From assembly GCA_022448725.1 (NCBI GenBank), contig JAKUTR010000011.1:1-64000 (forward strand): a stretch of DNA of 64,000 nucleotides, in the 5' to 3' direction. This document shows, piece by piece, positions 52,492-61,589 of the stretch; the stretch's first letter is position 1; every line of letters starts with the position of its first letter. Position numbers and translations under genes: made by a program. The notes under the pieces were generated by a model, which was not told the origin of the DNA, ran no database searches, and worked only from the letters and a program-made list of their open reading frames with translations. The DNA is from SAR202 cluster bacterium (GTDB lineage Bacteria; Chloroflexota; Dehalococcoidia; Lucifugimonadales; VXLM01).

Positions 52492-53319
52492 TCAGTCCTG
52501 GGCGGCAAAAAACCCATAGTCCTTAAGAGTCGTTATCCAGCGTTGCCGCTCTTGCCCACCTTCTTTATTCTCGATCCAAGCCGGGTGCCTGCGGAGTAAG
52601 GGGAACACTGCCCGCGCCCGTGCCTCGTTCTCAACTTGCCGGCGGAGCGCCTCGCCCTCTGCTGGAGTGGTCGGGGCTGCGCAGTAGCCCATGGTGATCA
52701 ATCGCCGGTTCTCCCCGCCGCCGTAACTTCCATGCCAAGTATAGTTGTCGAATATCAGCACGTCACCAGGCTCGACCGCAGCAATGTGAGAAGGAACTTC
52801 GTTGACCCAAAGCCCGTCTTGCTCGTCTACGGTCATCCCCTCTGCTGTTAGGAAGGAGTCTTTGAGAGGGACGTGTTTCATGTCGGAGTGCAGCGGTTCT
52901 CGATGAGAGCCAGGTATAAGTCGCAGCGCGCCATTAGTTTCATCAAGGGCCTGTGGATATATGCCAAATTTCAATCCACGCCAGTTGGGCTGGTCTGAAT
53001 CAGGGTGCCAGTCAGTCCGGTCGCCATCGAAGGAATTTGACGCAGAGAATAACCCCACAATGTCCTCGCCGAGAAGCTGTTTTGCTCGGCTTACGAAGCG
53101 AGGGTCTTCCATGAGCCCTGCAAGGAAAGGCGTGTCTGGCCGGAGATTCCACCAGTTGAGCTGCTTGCGGAAACTCGCACGTTCCATACTAAGCTCCGCG
53201 TCTGCAAGGCCAACATCGAAGTCAGTATTGATCGCGGAGAGGTCCTCTGCGGAGAGCAGCCCCTTTATCTTCACAAAACCGAAGACTTGAAAGAGAGTGA
53301 CTTCTAGTTCGGTAAGCAT
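52492..53319 (-). CDS. Phytanoyl-CoA dioxygenase-family Fe/2OG oxygenase
   Basis: A 275-residue Fe(II)/2OG oxygenase. The metal H-x-D is in DWHPDSDQPNWRG (near 105) and the distal His in NYTWHGSYGGGENRRL (near 205), with RLIPGSHREPLH between them; all are PhyH-family signatures. ATG 53319 (MLTELEV) fits family starts; longer in-frame starts have no ribosome site. It is a paralog of 28815-29618 but not close. The substrate is unknown. A 374-bp gap to the next gene lies behind it, containing the mini transcription unit at 53452-53646. Confidence 0.85.
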   Translation of the reverse strand: MLTELEVTLFQVFGFVKIKGLLSAEDLSAINTDFDVGLADAELSMERASFRKQLNWWNLRPDTPFLAGLMEDPRFVSRAKQLLGEDIVGLFSASNSFDGDRTDWHPDSDQPNWRGLKFGIYPQALDETNGALRLIPGSHREPLHSDMKHVPLKDSFLTAEGMTVDEQDGLWVNEVPSHIAAVEPGDVLIFDNYTWHGSYGGGENRRLITMGYCAAPTTPAEGEALRRQVENEARARAVFPLLRRHPAWIENKEGGQERQRWITTLKDYGFFAAQD

Positions 53320-53451
53320 GCAAGAGATGATAATACGCATGAAGTCTTGACTCAACTGTGGGGGCTGAAGGGAGTCCTTTTTAGTGGGCGGAGTAAAAAC
53401 CAGTCGAGACCGCTATAAGTAAAGCAAGAAAGAAACCGGCCCCCATACGCT

Positions 53452-53479
53452 TTGACAGGCGAACTAAGGCAAGTATAAT
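53452..53479 (+). promoter_or_regulatory. Consensus sigma70 promoter
   Basis: A perfect TTGACA (53452-53457) and a perfect TATAAT (53474-53479) are 16 bp apart. Transcription would begin near 53486 and run into a 29-codon ORF and a 32-bp palindrome. No large gene is downstream on this strand until 56469, so the unit is small and self-contained. Confidence 0.65.
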
Positions 53480-53505
53480 CAGATACGAAGAGGCTATGGG
53501 GGAGG

Positions 53506-53595
53506 ATGAAAGTTTTTGCGGAGGGGCCTCTGAGAAAGGAGGTGCATCGTTGGATAGTAGCAGTAGGAGGTGTCGCGGTTAGGTGTTCATTGTGA
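53506..53595 (+). CDS. Possible 29-residue microprotein
   Basis: ATG 53506 opens a 29-codon frame ending in TGA. It begins MKVFAEGPLRKEVHRW and ends in a hydrophobic Val/Ala/Gly stretch plus CSL. A second, overlapping 28-codon frame starts at ATG 53496 in another phase and ends at 53582. GGGGGAGG directly precedes the first ATG, closer than usual. I do not recognise either product; the RNA itself may be the functional molecule (a small RNA). A stem AGGTGT/ACACCT at 53581-53600 overlaps the ORF end. Confidence 0.3.
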   Translation: MKVFAEGPLRKEVHRWIVAVGGVAVRCSL

Positions 53596-53610
53596 CACCT
53601 TCTGAAAGAC

Positions 53611-53642
53611 GGGCCCCGCTGGAGCATGCTCCAGCGGGGCCC
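53611..53642. terminator. Perfect 32-bp palindrome, probable bidirectional terminator
   Basis: The half-site GGGCCCCGCTGGAGCA is followed by its exact reverse complement, with GAAA on the left and TTTC on the right flank. It could end the small rightward unit and the leftward transcript of the transporter at 53694. The T-tract is only three bases, so it is not a textbook terminator; a protein-binding site is the alternative. Confidence 0.55.
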
Positions 53643-53693
53643 TTTCACATTCAGGATCCCCGGATCAACAAACCCTGACCATTCAAAGACAGG

Positions 53694-54221
53694 TTAACGA
53701 ACTCCCCTGATCAGGATTACACCGGATAATAACGCGAGGACACCGAGCCCGCGTAGCAAGTCAATGCGGTAAACGTGCCCTCCGAACGCCCCGATCTGGT
53801 CAAGGAGCAGGGCCCCCATTAGCTGGCCCGCGATAGCCGAAGCAAGGTAAAGCCCTACCCCGATTCGAGGGATAAGAAAGCCGGACCCTATCAGAAAAGG
53901 AAGAGACATTAGTCCGGTCAAGATAAGGTAGGGAGGGACCCCCCTTACAGATAAGGCCAGCGCGAGGGTTGACAATGCTGCGACTGCGGCCATCACCCAA
54001 GCCCGGTCGAAGGGAACGGGTAAGCCCGTGCCACTGCCTGCGTTGCGGATGGCTAAGACCGCCGAAAGTCCAGCGGCGGTCGCTAATAGGGATACCCAAA
54101 CAGCCGCAGAAGGGCTCCGAAGGCTGCCCATCGCGCCAAGCATGGAGACTTGGATGGCGACACCGCCACCACTTATGAAGGCCAGAGCAATATAAATGAG
54201 GTGGGTTGCGGAGAGTGGCAT
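53694..54221 (-). CDS. DMT-superfamily transporter, YdcZ-type
   Basis: A 175-residue hydrophobic protein with about five membrane segments. The start MPLSATHLIYIALAFISGGGVAIQ with the later LTGLMSLPFLIGSGFLIPRIG and GQLMGALLLDQIGAFGG fits the YdcZ (DUF606) branch of the drug/metabolite transporter superfamily, which are half-size and pair as dimers. Substrate unknown. Its ATG overlaps the stop of the upstream NHL gene by one base (TGATG). Confidence 0.72.
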   Translation of the reverse strand: MPLSATHLIYIALAFISGGGVAIQVSMLGAMGSLRSPSAAVWVSLLATAAGLSAVLAIRNAGSGTGLPVPFDRAWVMAAVAALSTLALALSVRGVPPYLILTGLMSLPFLIGSGFLIPRIGVGLYLASAIAGQLMGALLLDQIGAFGGHVYRIDLLRGLGVLALLSGVILIRGVR

Positions 54222-55114
54222 CAGACTCGCGCGAACTTGCTCACGAGTGTTTTCCCAATCTCGCCGATATAGACACTGCCTTCATCGTCTACCCAAAGGC
54301 CATGTGGGCCTCCGGCAAATAGGCCAGGGTATTCGTCATTGGTCCAGCGACCGACCTCTTTTCCCTTGAGAGACATCAATCGGATTCCAGCGGGCGAGCC
54401 GCCCGCGACGTGCATGATGCCAGAGCCATCGATAAAGGTGTCACAAGGCAAGCCCATGTTGCCCCACTCGGTGATATAGGTGCCCATGTTGTCGAAGATT
54501 TGGATCCGGTGGTTCTCGCGGTCACTAACGTAGACGAGGTCATCCTCATCCACCGAAACATCGTGTGGAAGATTGAACCCCCCAGGGCCATCGTCCACCA
54601 ACCCCACGCCGTTGGAATAAACAGGATCGCCGCGGCCCCAAGAGGTGACGACCTCGCCGTCGAGGGAAATGCGGTGGACTCGATTTTGCCCGTACCCATC
54701 TGCAACGTACATGTCTCCAGCGGGGGACACTTTTGCGCGGCACGGCCTATTATAAGGCTCGCCAGGAAGGCCAGCGACATCAGGTGTCCCGTATAGCACT
54801 AGCTGTTCTCCGGATACCGAAAATACTCGCACTGTATGGTCCGTGGCGTCGGCATGGTAGATTCGGTCTTCGGCATCTATCCACAAGCCGTGTGGGATGG
54901 CCAGAAACTCCTCGCCCCACGACGACAGGAAGCGGCCATTCTTGTCAAAAACGAGGATGGCGCCGCCCCGCGCCTGGGGCCAGGTACGAGCAGCGACGTA
55001 AGCATTTCCCTTGGAGTCCACGACAACGTCTGAGCAAACCCAGTCGCCTGAGATCATTGGCCAGTTGTCTACTCGCTCGTACTGATAGTCGCCGGTTCCG
55101 ACTCGTAGCGTCAC
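54221..55114 (-). CDS. NHL-repeat beta-propeller protein
   Basis: A 297-residue propeller protein. At least four NHL-like units are seen: FLAIPHGLWIDAEDRIYHADATDHTVRVF, YNRPCRAKVSPAGDMYVADGYGQNRVHRI and two similar ones, each with the G-D/x-Y-V-x-D-x-x-N-x-R-V/I pattern (broken here by sentence limits of the motif). The start is GTG 55114 with GGGGG six bases before; a longer frame begins at a TTG. It lies beside a Gfo/Idh gene on the same strand, as with the NHL protein at 2545, suggesting a functional link. Confidence 0.82.
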   Translation of the reverse strand: MTLRVGTGDYQYERVDNWPMISGDWVCSDVVVDSKGNAYVAARTWPQARGGAILVFDKNGRFLSSWGEEFLAIPHGLWIDAEDRIYHADATDHTVRVFSVSGEQLVLYGTPDVAGLPGEPYNRPCRAKVSPAGDMYVADGYGQNRVHRISLDGEVVTSWGRGDPVYSNGVGLVDDGPGGFNLPHDVSVDEDDLVYVSDRENHRIQIFDNMGTYITEWGNMGLPCDTFIDGSGIMHVAGGSPAGIRLMSLKGKEVGRWTNDEYPGLFAGGPHGLWVDDEGSVYIGEIGKTLVSKFARV

Positions 55115-55196
55115 ACGCAGCCCCCAAGTACAAGAGTGTCGCAACTATATCAGAGTCATTGCGCTGTGCGGCCAACAGAAAACCAGATGAAGCTTG

Positions 55197-56339
55197 CTAC
55201 CAATTGGTTAAGCCATTGTATGTTTTCCACCACTTATCGGATCCGTATTCAGCGTGAAGGCGTCGCCCAATCCACCGGCCACGCATCGGGTATATCGCGA
55301 GACTGCGGTTCTCAACAGGGAGGCTCACGGCGTCGAAATTGCGGCGATGGGACTCTCGAAGCCCGATGGTGATCTCTAGCGCGGCTGCGTTGTCGCGACC
55401 ACTGCAGCGCGGCTCAATACCCTCATCGACAGCTTCGACGATAGAGTCAACCGTCTCAATCATCCGGCGGCGCATTAGCGACCACCCGTCCTTGTCATAG
55501 CCAGAGGCGCTCTGGTTAGGGTCTGGAGGATCGAAAAAGCCCATAACCTCCTCCAGGTGGCCGTTCTTTTCAACCCAGAGCCGGTTGTAATCAGACTGGT
55601 TGCTTTGAAAGACGCCGCGCTCCAGGATGACCTCAAGCCCATGCTTGGCAGACTTATCGTGGTGGATGAAGCCGGTAATTCCGTTCTCGTAGAAAACAAT
55701 GCCCCCCATGCCCTGGTCATGGTTGTCCCACTCGTTGATGGCCCCGCGGTCACGGTCGGCTGCATCGCCGTCTACCCAGCCAATGACACGATTCACAGGC
55801 CCGTCCCCGGCGAACAGAGCCATTTCCGTTAAGCCGCGACATCCCTGGCCCGCCATCTGGTTGCCGCCGGTTCCATACAGGTTGATAGTTTGTACATCGC
55901 CGAGTTCGCCCGAATCAATCATGGCTTTAACGCGCCACAGATTGGGAGAGTTGCGGTACATATCTCCCGCACCCCAAGGCACACCATGAGAACGCGCAGC
56001 TTCCACCATCAGGTCAGCCTCACGAAGGCTAGCAGCTATGGGCTTTTCCGACATCACGCCCTTGACCCCAGCCTCGATGCAATCAATGACGACCTGTGGG
56101 TTCGGTTTGACGGGAAGGATGGGTGCGGCAATGTCCACATCCTCTTCTGAAAGCATTTCAAGGTGATTGCTATAGCCAGGTACACCAAACCGCCGACAGA
56201 AGATGTCAAGGCTCTCTTGGCTTGGGTTGACGCCAGCGACCACCTCGCACTGTGGGTGAAGCTGGAATGTGCGAGCAAACCGCGTTCCGTGGTTCCCGGT
56301 ACCAATTATGGCAACCCTGTATTTTTTACCCGAACCCAT
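55197..56339 (-). CDS. Gfo/Idh/MocA-family oxidoreductase
   Basis: A 380-residue oxidoreductase. The dinucleotide motif is GTGNHG (near residue 13) and the catalytic SEKP is near 99. It is a paralog of 1245-2399, sharing RFGVPGY, ILPVKPNP, GVKGVMSEKP and DLMVEA blocks. The start ATG 56339 has GGAGG seven bases upstream; the longer frame is unlikely. Substrate unknown, likely a polyol or sugar. It heads the leftward run that includes the NHL and DMT genes. Confidence 0.9.
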   Translation of the reverse strand: MGSGKKYRVAIIGTGNHGTRFARTFQLHPQCEVVAGVNPSQESLDIFCRRFGVPGYSNHLEMLSEEDVDIAAPILPVKPNPQVVIDCIEAGVKGVMSEKPIAASLREADLMVEAARSHGVPWGAGDMYRNSPNLWRVKAMIDSGELGDVQTINLYGTGGNQMAGQGCRGLTEMALFAGDGPVNRVIGWVDGDAADRDRGAINEWDNHDQGMGGIVFYENGITGFIHHDKSAKHGLEVILERGVFQSNQSDYNRLWVEKNGHLEEVMGFFDPPDPNQSASGYDKDGWSLMRRRMIETVDSIVEAVDEGIEPRCSGRDNAAALEITIGLRESHRRNFDAVSLPVENRSLAIYPMRGRWIGRRLHAEYGSDKWWKTYNGLTNW

Positions 56340-56468
56340 AGCATGGCCTCCTTCAGGAATTACGATTCCTAGTGTGAAGCGTGAGCCCATGAATGGAAAG
56401 CCTCTTGATTAAACACCGTTGCCAACAAGTAAACTAGTAAAAACAGTCAAGTCATGGAGAACAGGAAA

Positions 56469-57263
56469 ATGAAAGCCGTTGCACGAGCGATGACAATTGC
56501 CGGATCCGACTCGGGGGGAGGGGCAGGGATACAAGCGGACCTGAAGTCGTTTGCAGCAATGGGTGTGTATGGCACATCTGTGATAACGGCGGTTACCGCC
56601 CAAAACACCCGAGAGGTGCGGGGGGTAGTGGAACTACCGACAGCGGCAATAGGTTCACAAATTGATGCTGTCATTAGTGACATAGGCACTGATGTGGTCA
56701 AGACAGGGATGCTTTCAAGCAGCGCAATCATAGAAATGGTTGTGGCGAAGCTAAAAGAACACGAAATAGACATGCTTGTCGTCGATCCGGTTATGGTCGC
56801 CAAGGGAGGCGATCGGCTCCTAGAGGAAGAGGCCGTTGATGCCCTGCGAACACAACTCCTGCCCCTGGCAACCGTTGTTACCCCCAACATTCCGGAAGCA
56901 GAAGTTCTTGTAGGCCACAAGATCAACGATATGGATGATATGAAAGAGGTAGCAAAGGAGATCGTAAAGATGGGGGCTAGCAGCGCTGTCGTGAAGGGCG
57001 GCCATCTTAAGGGTCCGGCAACCGACATATTATACGATGGCCACGATGTGAAGGCGTTTTCTTCCCAACGAATCTCTACGATGAACACTCATGGTACCGG
57101 GTGCACCTTTGCTTCTGCTACCGCGGCTGGACTTGCCAAAGGAAAGACAGTACGTGACTCTGTCGGGGCCGCAAAAAAATACGTCACAGATGCTATTCGC
57201 CATGCTCACTCCATCGGCCACGGACATGGGCCGCTCAACCACTTCTATATGCTTGGCGAATAG
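56469..57263 (+). CDS. thiD: Hydroxymethylpyrimidine/phosphomethylpyrimidine kinase
   Basis: A 264-residue ribokinase-fold enzyme of thiamine synthesis that phosphorylates HMP and HMP-P. It has [17 protein letters not shown] (residues ~11-27), [20 protein letters not shown] and the C-terminal anion-hole [12 protein letters not shown] (near 208). ATG 56469 with GGAG upstream is preferred over ATG 56454. Other thiamine genes are not in the window. Confidence 0.94.
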   Translation: MKAVARAMTIAGSDSGGGAGIQADLKSFAAMGVYGTSVITAVTAQNTREVRGVVELPTAAIGSQIDAVISDIGTDVVKTGMLSSSAIIEMVVAKLKEHEIDMLVVDPVMVAKGGDRLLEEEAVDALRTQLLPLATVVTPNIPEAEVLVGHKINDMDDMKEVAKEIVKMGASSAVVKGGHLKGPATDILYDGHDVKAFSSQRISTMNTHGTGCTFASATAAGLAKGKTVRDSVGAAKKYVTDAIRHAHSIGHGHGPLNHFYMLGE

Positions 57264-57395
57264 AGAACGTCGCGGGCCCCGGTTAGTGCCCCTGCGCCCT
57301 TAACGAAGAGATGATATGCGATAGATCTTAATGCCGGGTTTCTGCAGAAGCGTGGTCCGACAAATAGGACCCGAGTAACCGGAGGATTAACGACC

Positions 57396-58745
57396 GTGCA
57401 CGGCAGCTTCACCCTGATCAATCTGTTAGCCGGAATGGTGGCGCTATCCGTAGCGTGTGCCACGGAGCCTCCTGGCGGCCACCCAGCCGCAGACCCGATT
57501 AAGACGCCACCAATTGTAGTAGAGGGAGCAGCTAGTACCACGACACCGGGAGCACCCGAAACAGTGGGGACGCCTGATCCAGAGGTTGCAAGGGGGGGGA
57601 GGGCGGCCATGGAACGGCTAGTCGCACTAACCGAGCAAGCTAGCCCTCGGGCTAGTGCATCCGAGCAAGAACAGGTAGCAGCAGAGTACATCCAGGCGGA
57701 ACTGGAGGCACTAGGGTACGAAACAAGGATTGAGCCGTTTAAGGTGAGAGCCGTAGCAACAGGAGGCCTCTTTTTACGAACCAAAGGGACCACTATTGGT
57801 GAGATAGAGGTTTTCCCAATATTGCTAACAGCCGAGGGGAGCGCCACAGGCTCTGTCGCCGATGTAAGCGCGGGTCTAAAAGAAGACGTTGCCGGGCAAG
57901 AATTAAAAGGCAAGATTGCATTGATAAAAAGAGGAGGCATTACGTTTCAAGAGAAGGTGGACAACGTGGCCCAAGCAGGTGCCGTGGCTGCGGTCGTCTA
58001 CAACAACGAACCGGGCCCGTTCAGGGGCACACTCAGGTACGAGTCGGCGATCCCTGCAGTGTCTGTTTCCATGGAGGAAGGAATTGCCCTAAGGAACTTG
58101 GAATACGCTGAGAATGTTGAAGTAGCGCTAAACGTAAAGTACTCGGCTGGTTCGGAGAACCTGGTTGCTGTGAAGCCCGGGGGAGACAAAGGAGAGCGAA
58201 TAGTGGTCCTCGGAGCGCATTACGACACTGTGCCCAATGTGCCTGGGGCAAACGATAATGGGTCGGGAATAGCAACTCTTCTTGAGGTTGCATCGGTCAT
58301 TGCAAATAAGGAATATGCTTTCACGGTCGAGATAGTTATGTTTGGCGCGGAAGAAATTGGCCTTTTCGGTAGCCGGTACTACGTCAAAGAGCTTGACGAT
58401 AATAAGAGGACGAATACAATCGCCATGCTGAACTTCGATGCCCTTGGCAGTGGAAAAAACCCAGGGATTTATGGCGACCCGGAGTTGTTAGATGTGCTGG
58501 GCCAGTATGCTTCGACCAGTGGTATAGAGGTGGAGAAGAAGAATTCAATGGCTCCGGGCACCAGTAGTGACCATGCGCCATTCTCCGAGGCAGGCATTCC
58601 CGTTGTGTTTTTTTTAGCCGATGACTTTTCTAGAATTCACTCACCAGAAGATACGCTAGAGTTCGTGCGGCCAGAATTACTTGGCTCAGCAGTAGCGATG
58701 ACAGTAGCTTTGCTTGACCAACTCGATGCGCGAGCATGGGATTAA
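57396..58745 (+). CDS. Lipoprotein M28-family zinc aminopeptidase with PA domain
   Basis: A 449-residue predicted lipoprotein: signal peptide ends in ALSVAC (Cys21 or so), followed by a Pro/Thr-rich linker. A PA domain (about 130-240) precedes the catalytic M28 domain, in which zinc ligands are His/Asp in GAHYDTVP and GANDNGSG, Glu in FGAEEIGLFG, Asp in NFDALGSG and His in FSRIHSPEDT. It would remove N-terminal residues from peptides outside the membrane. The start is GTG 57396 with GGAGG ten bases before. Confidence 0.88.
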   Translation: MHGSFTLINLLAGMVALSVACATEPPGGHPAADPIKTPPIVVEGAASTTTPGAPETVGTPDPEVARGGRAAMERLVALTEQASPRASASEQEQVAAEYIQAELEALGYETRIEPFKVRAVATGGLFLRTKGTTIGEIEVFPILLTAEGSATGSVADVSAGLKEDVAGQELKGKIALIKRGGITFQEKVDNVAQAGAVAAVVYNNEPGPFRGTLRYESAIPAVSVSMEEGIALRNLEYAENVEVALNVKYSAGSENLVAVKPGGDKGERIVVLGAHYDTVPNVPGANDNGSGIATLLEVASVIANKEYAFTVEIVMFGAEEIGLFGSRYYVKELDDNKRTNTIAMLNFDALGSGKNPGIYGDPELLDVLGQYASTSGIEVEKKNSMAPGTSSDHAPFSEAGIPVVFFLADDFSRIHSPEDTLEFVRPELLGSAVAMTVALLDQLDARAWD

Positions 58746-58808
58746 GAACCGGGAACCAGGCAGGCGCCTCCTGTACCATAGACGGAAGTACCGATAGAGG
58801 AGATTTTC

Positions 58809-60140
58809 ATGTTTGAAGCCTTGTCCGAGCGACTGGCTGGAGTCTTCAGCCCCTTAGGGAATAAGGGGAGGCTGACGGAAAAAGATGTGGATGAGGCCCT
58901 TCGGGAGATCAGGAAGGCCCTTCTAGAAGCGGACGTTAATTTCCGAGTCGCTCGTGAGTTCGTTGCCAAGATCAAAGAACAGGCGCTTACCGACGAGGTT
59001 ATGAAAAGCCTCACGCCTGGGCAACAGGTGGTCAAGATTACCAACGAAGCACTGGTACAGATTCTTGGCGGCGAAGCGAAGCATTTAGAGACCGGACCGA
59101 AATCGCCATCCACAGTGCTCGTAGCTGGACTTAACGGTTCTGGGAAGACCACGACAGCAGCCAAGTTAGCTGCGTACCTAAAAAAGGAAGGCGACTTTCC
59201 GATGTTAATAGCAGCGGACCTTCATCGACCAGCTGCGATTGAGCAATTGCAAGCCCTGGGGCAGCAGATAGAGGTGGAGGTTTATGAAGAGGGAAGCGGC
59301 ACGGAAACGGCAAATGTGGCAAGGAATGGCCTCAAGCGGGCAAAGGAACTAAAAGCCTCTTGGGCGATATTTGATACAGCAGGACGCTTCCAGATAGATA
59401 CAGAGCTTATGCAAGAGTTAGAAGAGGTGAAAAAGGCCATTGATCCAACGGAGACCCTCTTGGTGGTCGATGCTATGGCCGGGCAGGATGCAGTGAATGC
59501 CGCCGCCGAATTTCACGAACGTATTGGGGTCACTGGATTGGTCCTGTCGAAACTGGATGGGGATGCAAGAGGAGGGGCAGCGCTCTCTATAGTTTCTGTG
59601 ACAGGGGTGCCCATTAAATTCATTGGTACTGGCGAGAACCTTGATGCACTTGAGTCCTTCCACCCTGACCGCCTTGCATCACGGATATTGGGGATGGGAG
59701 ACATGCTTACCCTGATTGAAAAGACGCGAGATGCTTACGACCAAAGCCAAATAACCAACCTCGAGGAGAAAATCAAGAAGGCGACCTTTGACCTGAACGA
59801 TTTCCTTATCCAGTTGCAACAAGTTAAGAAAATGGGAGGCATCGGACAAATCATGGAGATGGTTCCTGGTATGAGTTCTCTCAAATCCAAAGTTGGTGAC
59901 CAGGATGTTAGCGAAGACCATATCACTGGCGTCGAGGCGATCATCTACTCCATGACCCCTCAAGAGAGACAACGCCCAGAGATTATTAATGGGAGCCGGC
60001 GTAGCAGGATCGCCCAAGGGAGCGGCCGATCACCCCAAGAAGTTAATCAATTACTGAACCAATTTAAGCAGACTCGGAAAATGATGCGCTTAATGAATTC
60101 GAAAAGAGGCATGAGTAATCTGATGAAGATGCTCGGGTAG
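58809..60140 (+). CDS. ffh: Signal recognition particle GTPase Ffh
   Basis: A 443-residue SRP54 protein. The N and G domains have [18 protein letters not shown] (near 103, usual GLQGSGKTT), the DTAGR motif in [16 protein letters not shown]-like [15 protein letters not shown], and a methionine-rich M domain ([12 protein letters not shown]...[19 protein letters not shown] at the end). It binds 4.5S RNA, not seen in the window, and targets membrane proteins. ATG 58809 follows GAGGAG. Confidence 0.95.
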   Translation: MFEALSERLAGVFSPLGNKGRLTEKDVDEALREIRKALLEADVNFRVAREFVAKIKEQALTDEVMKSLTPGQQVVKITNEALVQILGGEAKHLETGPKSPSTVLVAGLNGSGKTTTAAKLAAYLKKEGDFPMLIAADLHRPAAIEQLQALGQQIEVEVYEEGSGTETANVARNGLKRAKELKASWAIFDTAGRFQIDTELMQELEEVKKAIDPTETLLVVDAMAGQDAVNAAAEFHERIGVTGLVLSKLDGDARGGAALSIVSVTGVPIKFIGTGENLDALESFHPDRLASRILGMGDMLTLIEKTRDAYDQSQITNLEEKIKKATFDLNDFLIQLQQVKKMGGIGQIMEMVPGMSSLKSKVGDQDVSEDHITGVEAIIYSMTPQERQRPEIINGSRRSRIAQGSGRSPQEVNQLLNQFKQTRKMMRLMNSKRGMSNLMKMLG

Positions 60141-60224
60141 CCCCTGGTCAGGGTAGACAGAACTTAATGCCTACGCCATCTCAAAATATACGGAAAGAGT
60201 CTCGGGCAATTAGGGGACCAGGGG
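60141..60224 (+). repeat. Long-range inverted repeat downstream of ffh
   Basis: CCCCTGGTC at 60141-60149 and its exact complement GACCAGGGG at 60216-60224 bracket 66 bases just after the ffh stop. This could close a folded 3' untranslated region or terminator-like structure; a role is not shown. Confidence 0.35.
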
Positions 60225-60297
60225 TAAGGGACTATGGAAGAAACCCTGCGGCCATAAGGTACAATACACCCTGGATGATAAACCCCTGGGGCGCTGT

Positions 60298-60382
60298 GGA
60301 GGGATGGCCGAGCGGCTTAAGGCGCCTGTCTTGAAAACAGGTTTACTGAAAGGTAACGTGGGTTCGAATCCCACTCCCTCCG
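60298..60382 (+). tRNA. tRNA-Ser (anticodon UGA)
   Basis: An 85-base tRNA. Acceptor arms GGAGGGA (60298-60304) and TCCCTCC (60375-60381) pair fully, and the discriminator is G60382. The anticodon stem-loop CCTGTCTTGAAAACAGG carries TGA, the T arm is GGTTCGAATCC, and a long variable arm is present, as in class II serine tRNAs. CCA is encoded next (60383-60385). Confidence 0.95.
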
Positions 60383-60424
60383 CCATCTCGTCGTGCGGAG
60401 TGCAATAATTCTGGAGAATCCCAA

Positions 60425-61579
60425 TTGAAGGTCCACGAGTACCAAGCAAAGGAAATTCTTTCACAAGCCGGAGTGGCAGTGCCCGCCGGAGGGGTTGCTC
60501 GAACCCCCGAGGAAGCCAAGCAGATCGCGGAAGGTATGGGTAAGGTGGTCGTTAAGGCCCAGGTCCATGCTGGGGGCCGTGGCAAAGCGGGAGGGATAAA
60601 GAGTGCTTCGAACTCCGATGAGGCCAAACGGGCCGCGGAGGCCATGTTGGGAACGAGGCTAACGACGTTCCAAACAGGCCCAGAAGGCGTTCCGGTAAGT
60701 GCGGTCCTTGTGGAAGAAGAACTAAAGGTGTCGCGGGAACTGTATGTAGGAATGGTCATTGATGGTGCAGCTGGAGGGGTCGTAGTAATGGCCTCCGAGT
60801 CAGGAGGCGTCGAAATTGAAGAGGTTGCACAAGCGACGCCTGAAAAGATACTCAAAGTCGCGATTGACCCGGTGCTCGGGTTACAGCCATATCAGGGACG
60901 TAGGATCGCCTACTTCTTGGGCATTGAGCCAGGCCAGGTGAGGGAAGTCACCTCTATGATGTCCAGCCTTTATGGGGTTTTTCTGGAAAATGACTGCTCA
61001 TTAGCAGAAATAAACCCGCTTGTAGTAACAGCGGAAGGAGCCGTGCTCGCGGCCGATGCGAAGATCAACGTTGACGATGATGCACTGTTTAGGCACCCGG
61101 AAATTCTAGAACTTCATGACCCGGAGCAGGAAGACTCGCTGGAGGCAGCAGCAGCCGAAAACGGGATCAGTTACGTAAAACTAGATGGAGACGTTGGGTG
61201 CATGGTTAATGGGGCGGGCCTTGCGATGGCAACAATGGACGTGACCACGTTTGCGGGCACTAGCCCCGCAAACTTTCTTGACGTTGGGGGCGGGGCAGAT
61301 GAGGAGAAGGTAGCGAAAGCCCTAAGCATCATACTCTCTGACCCTAGCGTAAGAAGAGTGCTGGTGAACATCTTTGGGGGAATACTAAGGTGCGACGTGG
61401 TTGCTCGCGGAGTCATCATGGCAGCTGAAGCGGCCCCGGCCTCTGTGCGACCCATGGTTGTTAGGATGCTGGGAACCAATGCAGAAGAGGGGCGCCAAAT
61501 CCTTGAGGCCTCCAATCTTGAAGTAACCCTTGTCGGAGACCTAAAGCAGGCTGCTGAGTCCTTGCAGGGGATGGTCTAG
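60425..61579 (+). CDS. sucC: Succinyl-CoA synthetase beta subunit (ADP-forming)
   Basis: A 384-residue ATP-grasp subunit of the TCA-cycle enzyme. N-terminal [49 protein letters not shown] (metal residues) and [13 protein letters not shown] are all conserved. The start is TTG 60425 with GGAG upstream. It is followed by sucD after ten bases; the tRNA-Ser lies just upstream. Confidence 0.95.
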   Translation: MKVHEYQAKEILSQAGVAVPAGGVARTPEEAKQIAEGMGKVVVKAQVHAGGRGKAGGIKSASNSDEAKRAAEAMLGTRLTTFQTGPEGVPVSAVLVEEELKVSRELYVGMVIDGAAGGVVVMASESGGVEIEEVAQATPEKILKVAIDPVLGLQPYQGRRIAYFLGIEPGQVREVTSMMSSLYGVFLENDCSLAEINPLVVTAEGAVLAADAKINVDDDALFRHPEILELHDPEQEDSLEAAAAENGISYVKLDGDVGCMVNGAGLAMATMDVTTFAGTSPANFLDVGGGADEEKVAKALSIILSDPSVRRVLVNIFGGILRCDVVARGVIMAAEAAPASVRPMVVRMLGTNAEEGRQILEASNLEVTLVGDLKQAAESLQGMV

Positions 61580-61589
61580 GAGTGAAGGA

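Noticed and set aside
53352-53648. Minus-strand ORF of 98 codons through the mini transcription unit
   Set aside because: It runs through the promoter and palindrome and has no family resemblance.
53486-53650. Signal recognition particle 4.5S RNA
   Set aside because: Contains AGCAG but lacks the GGAA/GGAAG domain IV signature and the expected apical tetraloop.
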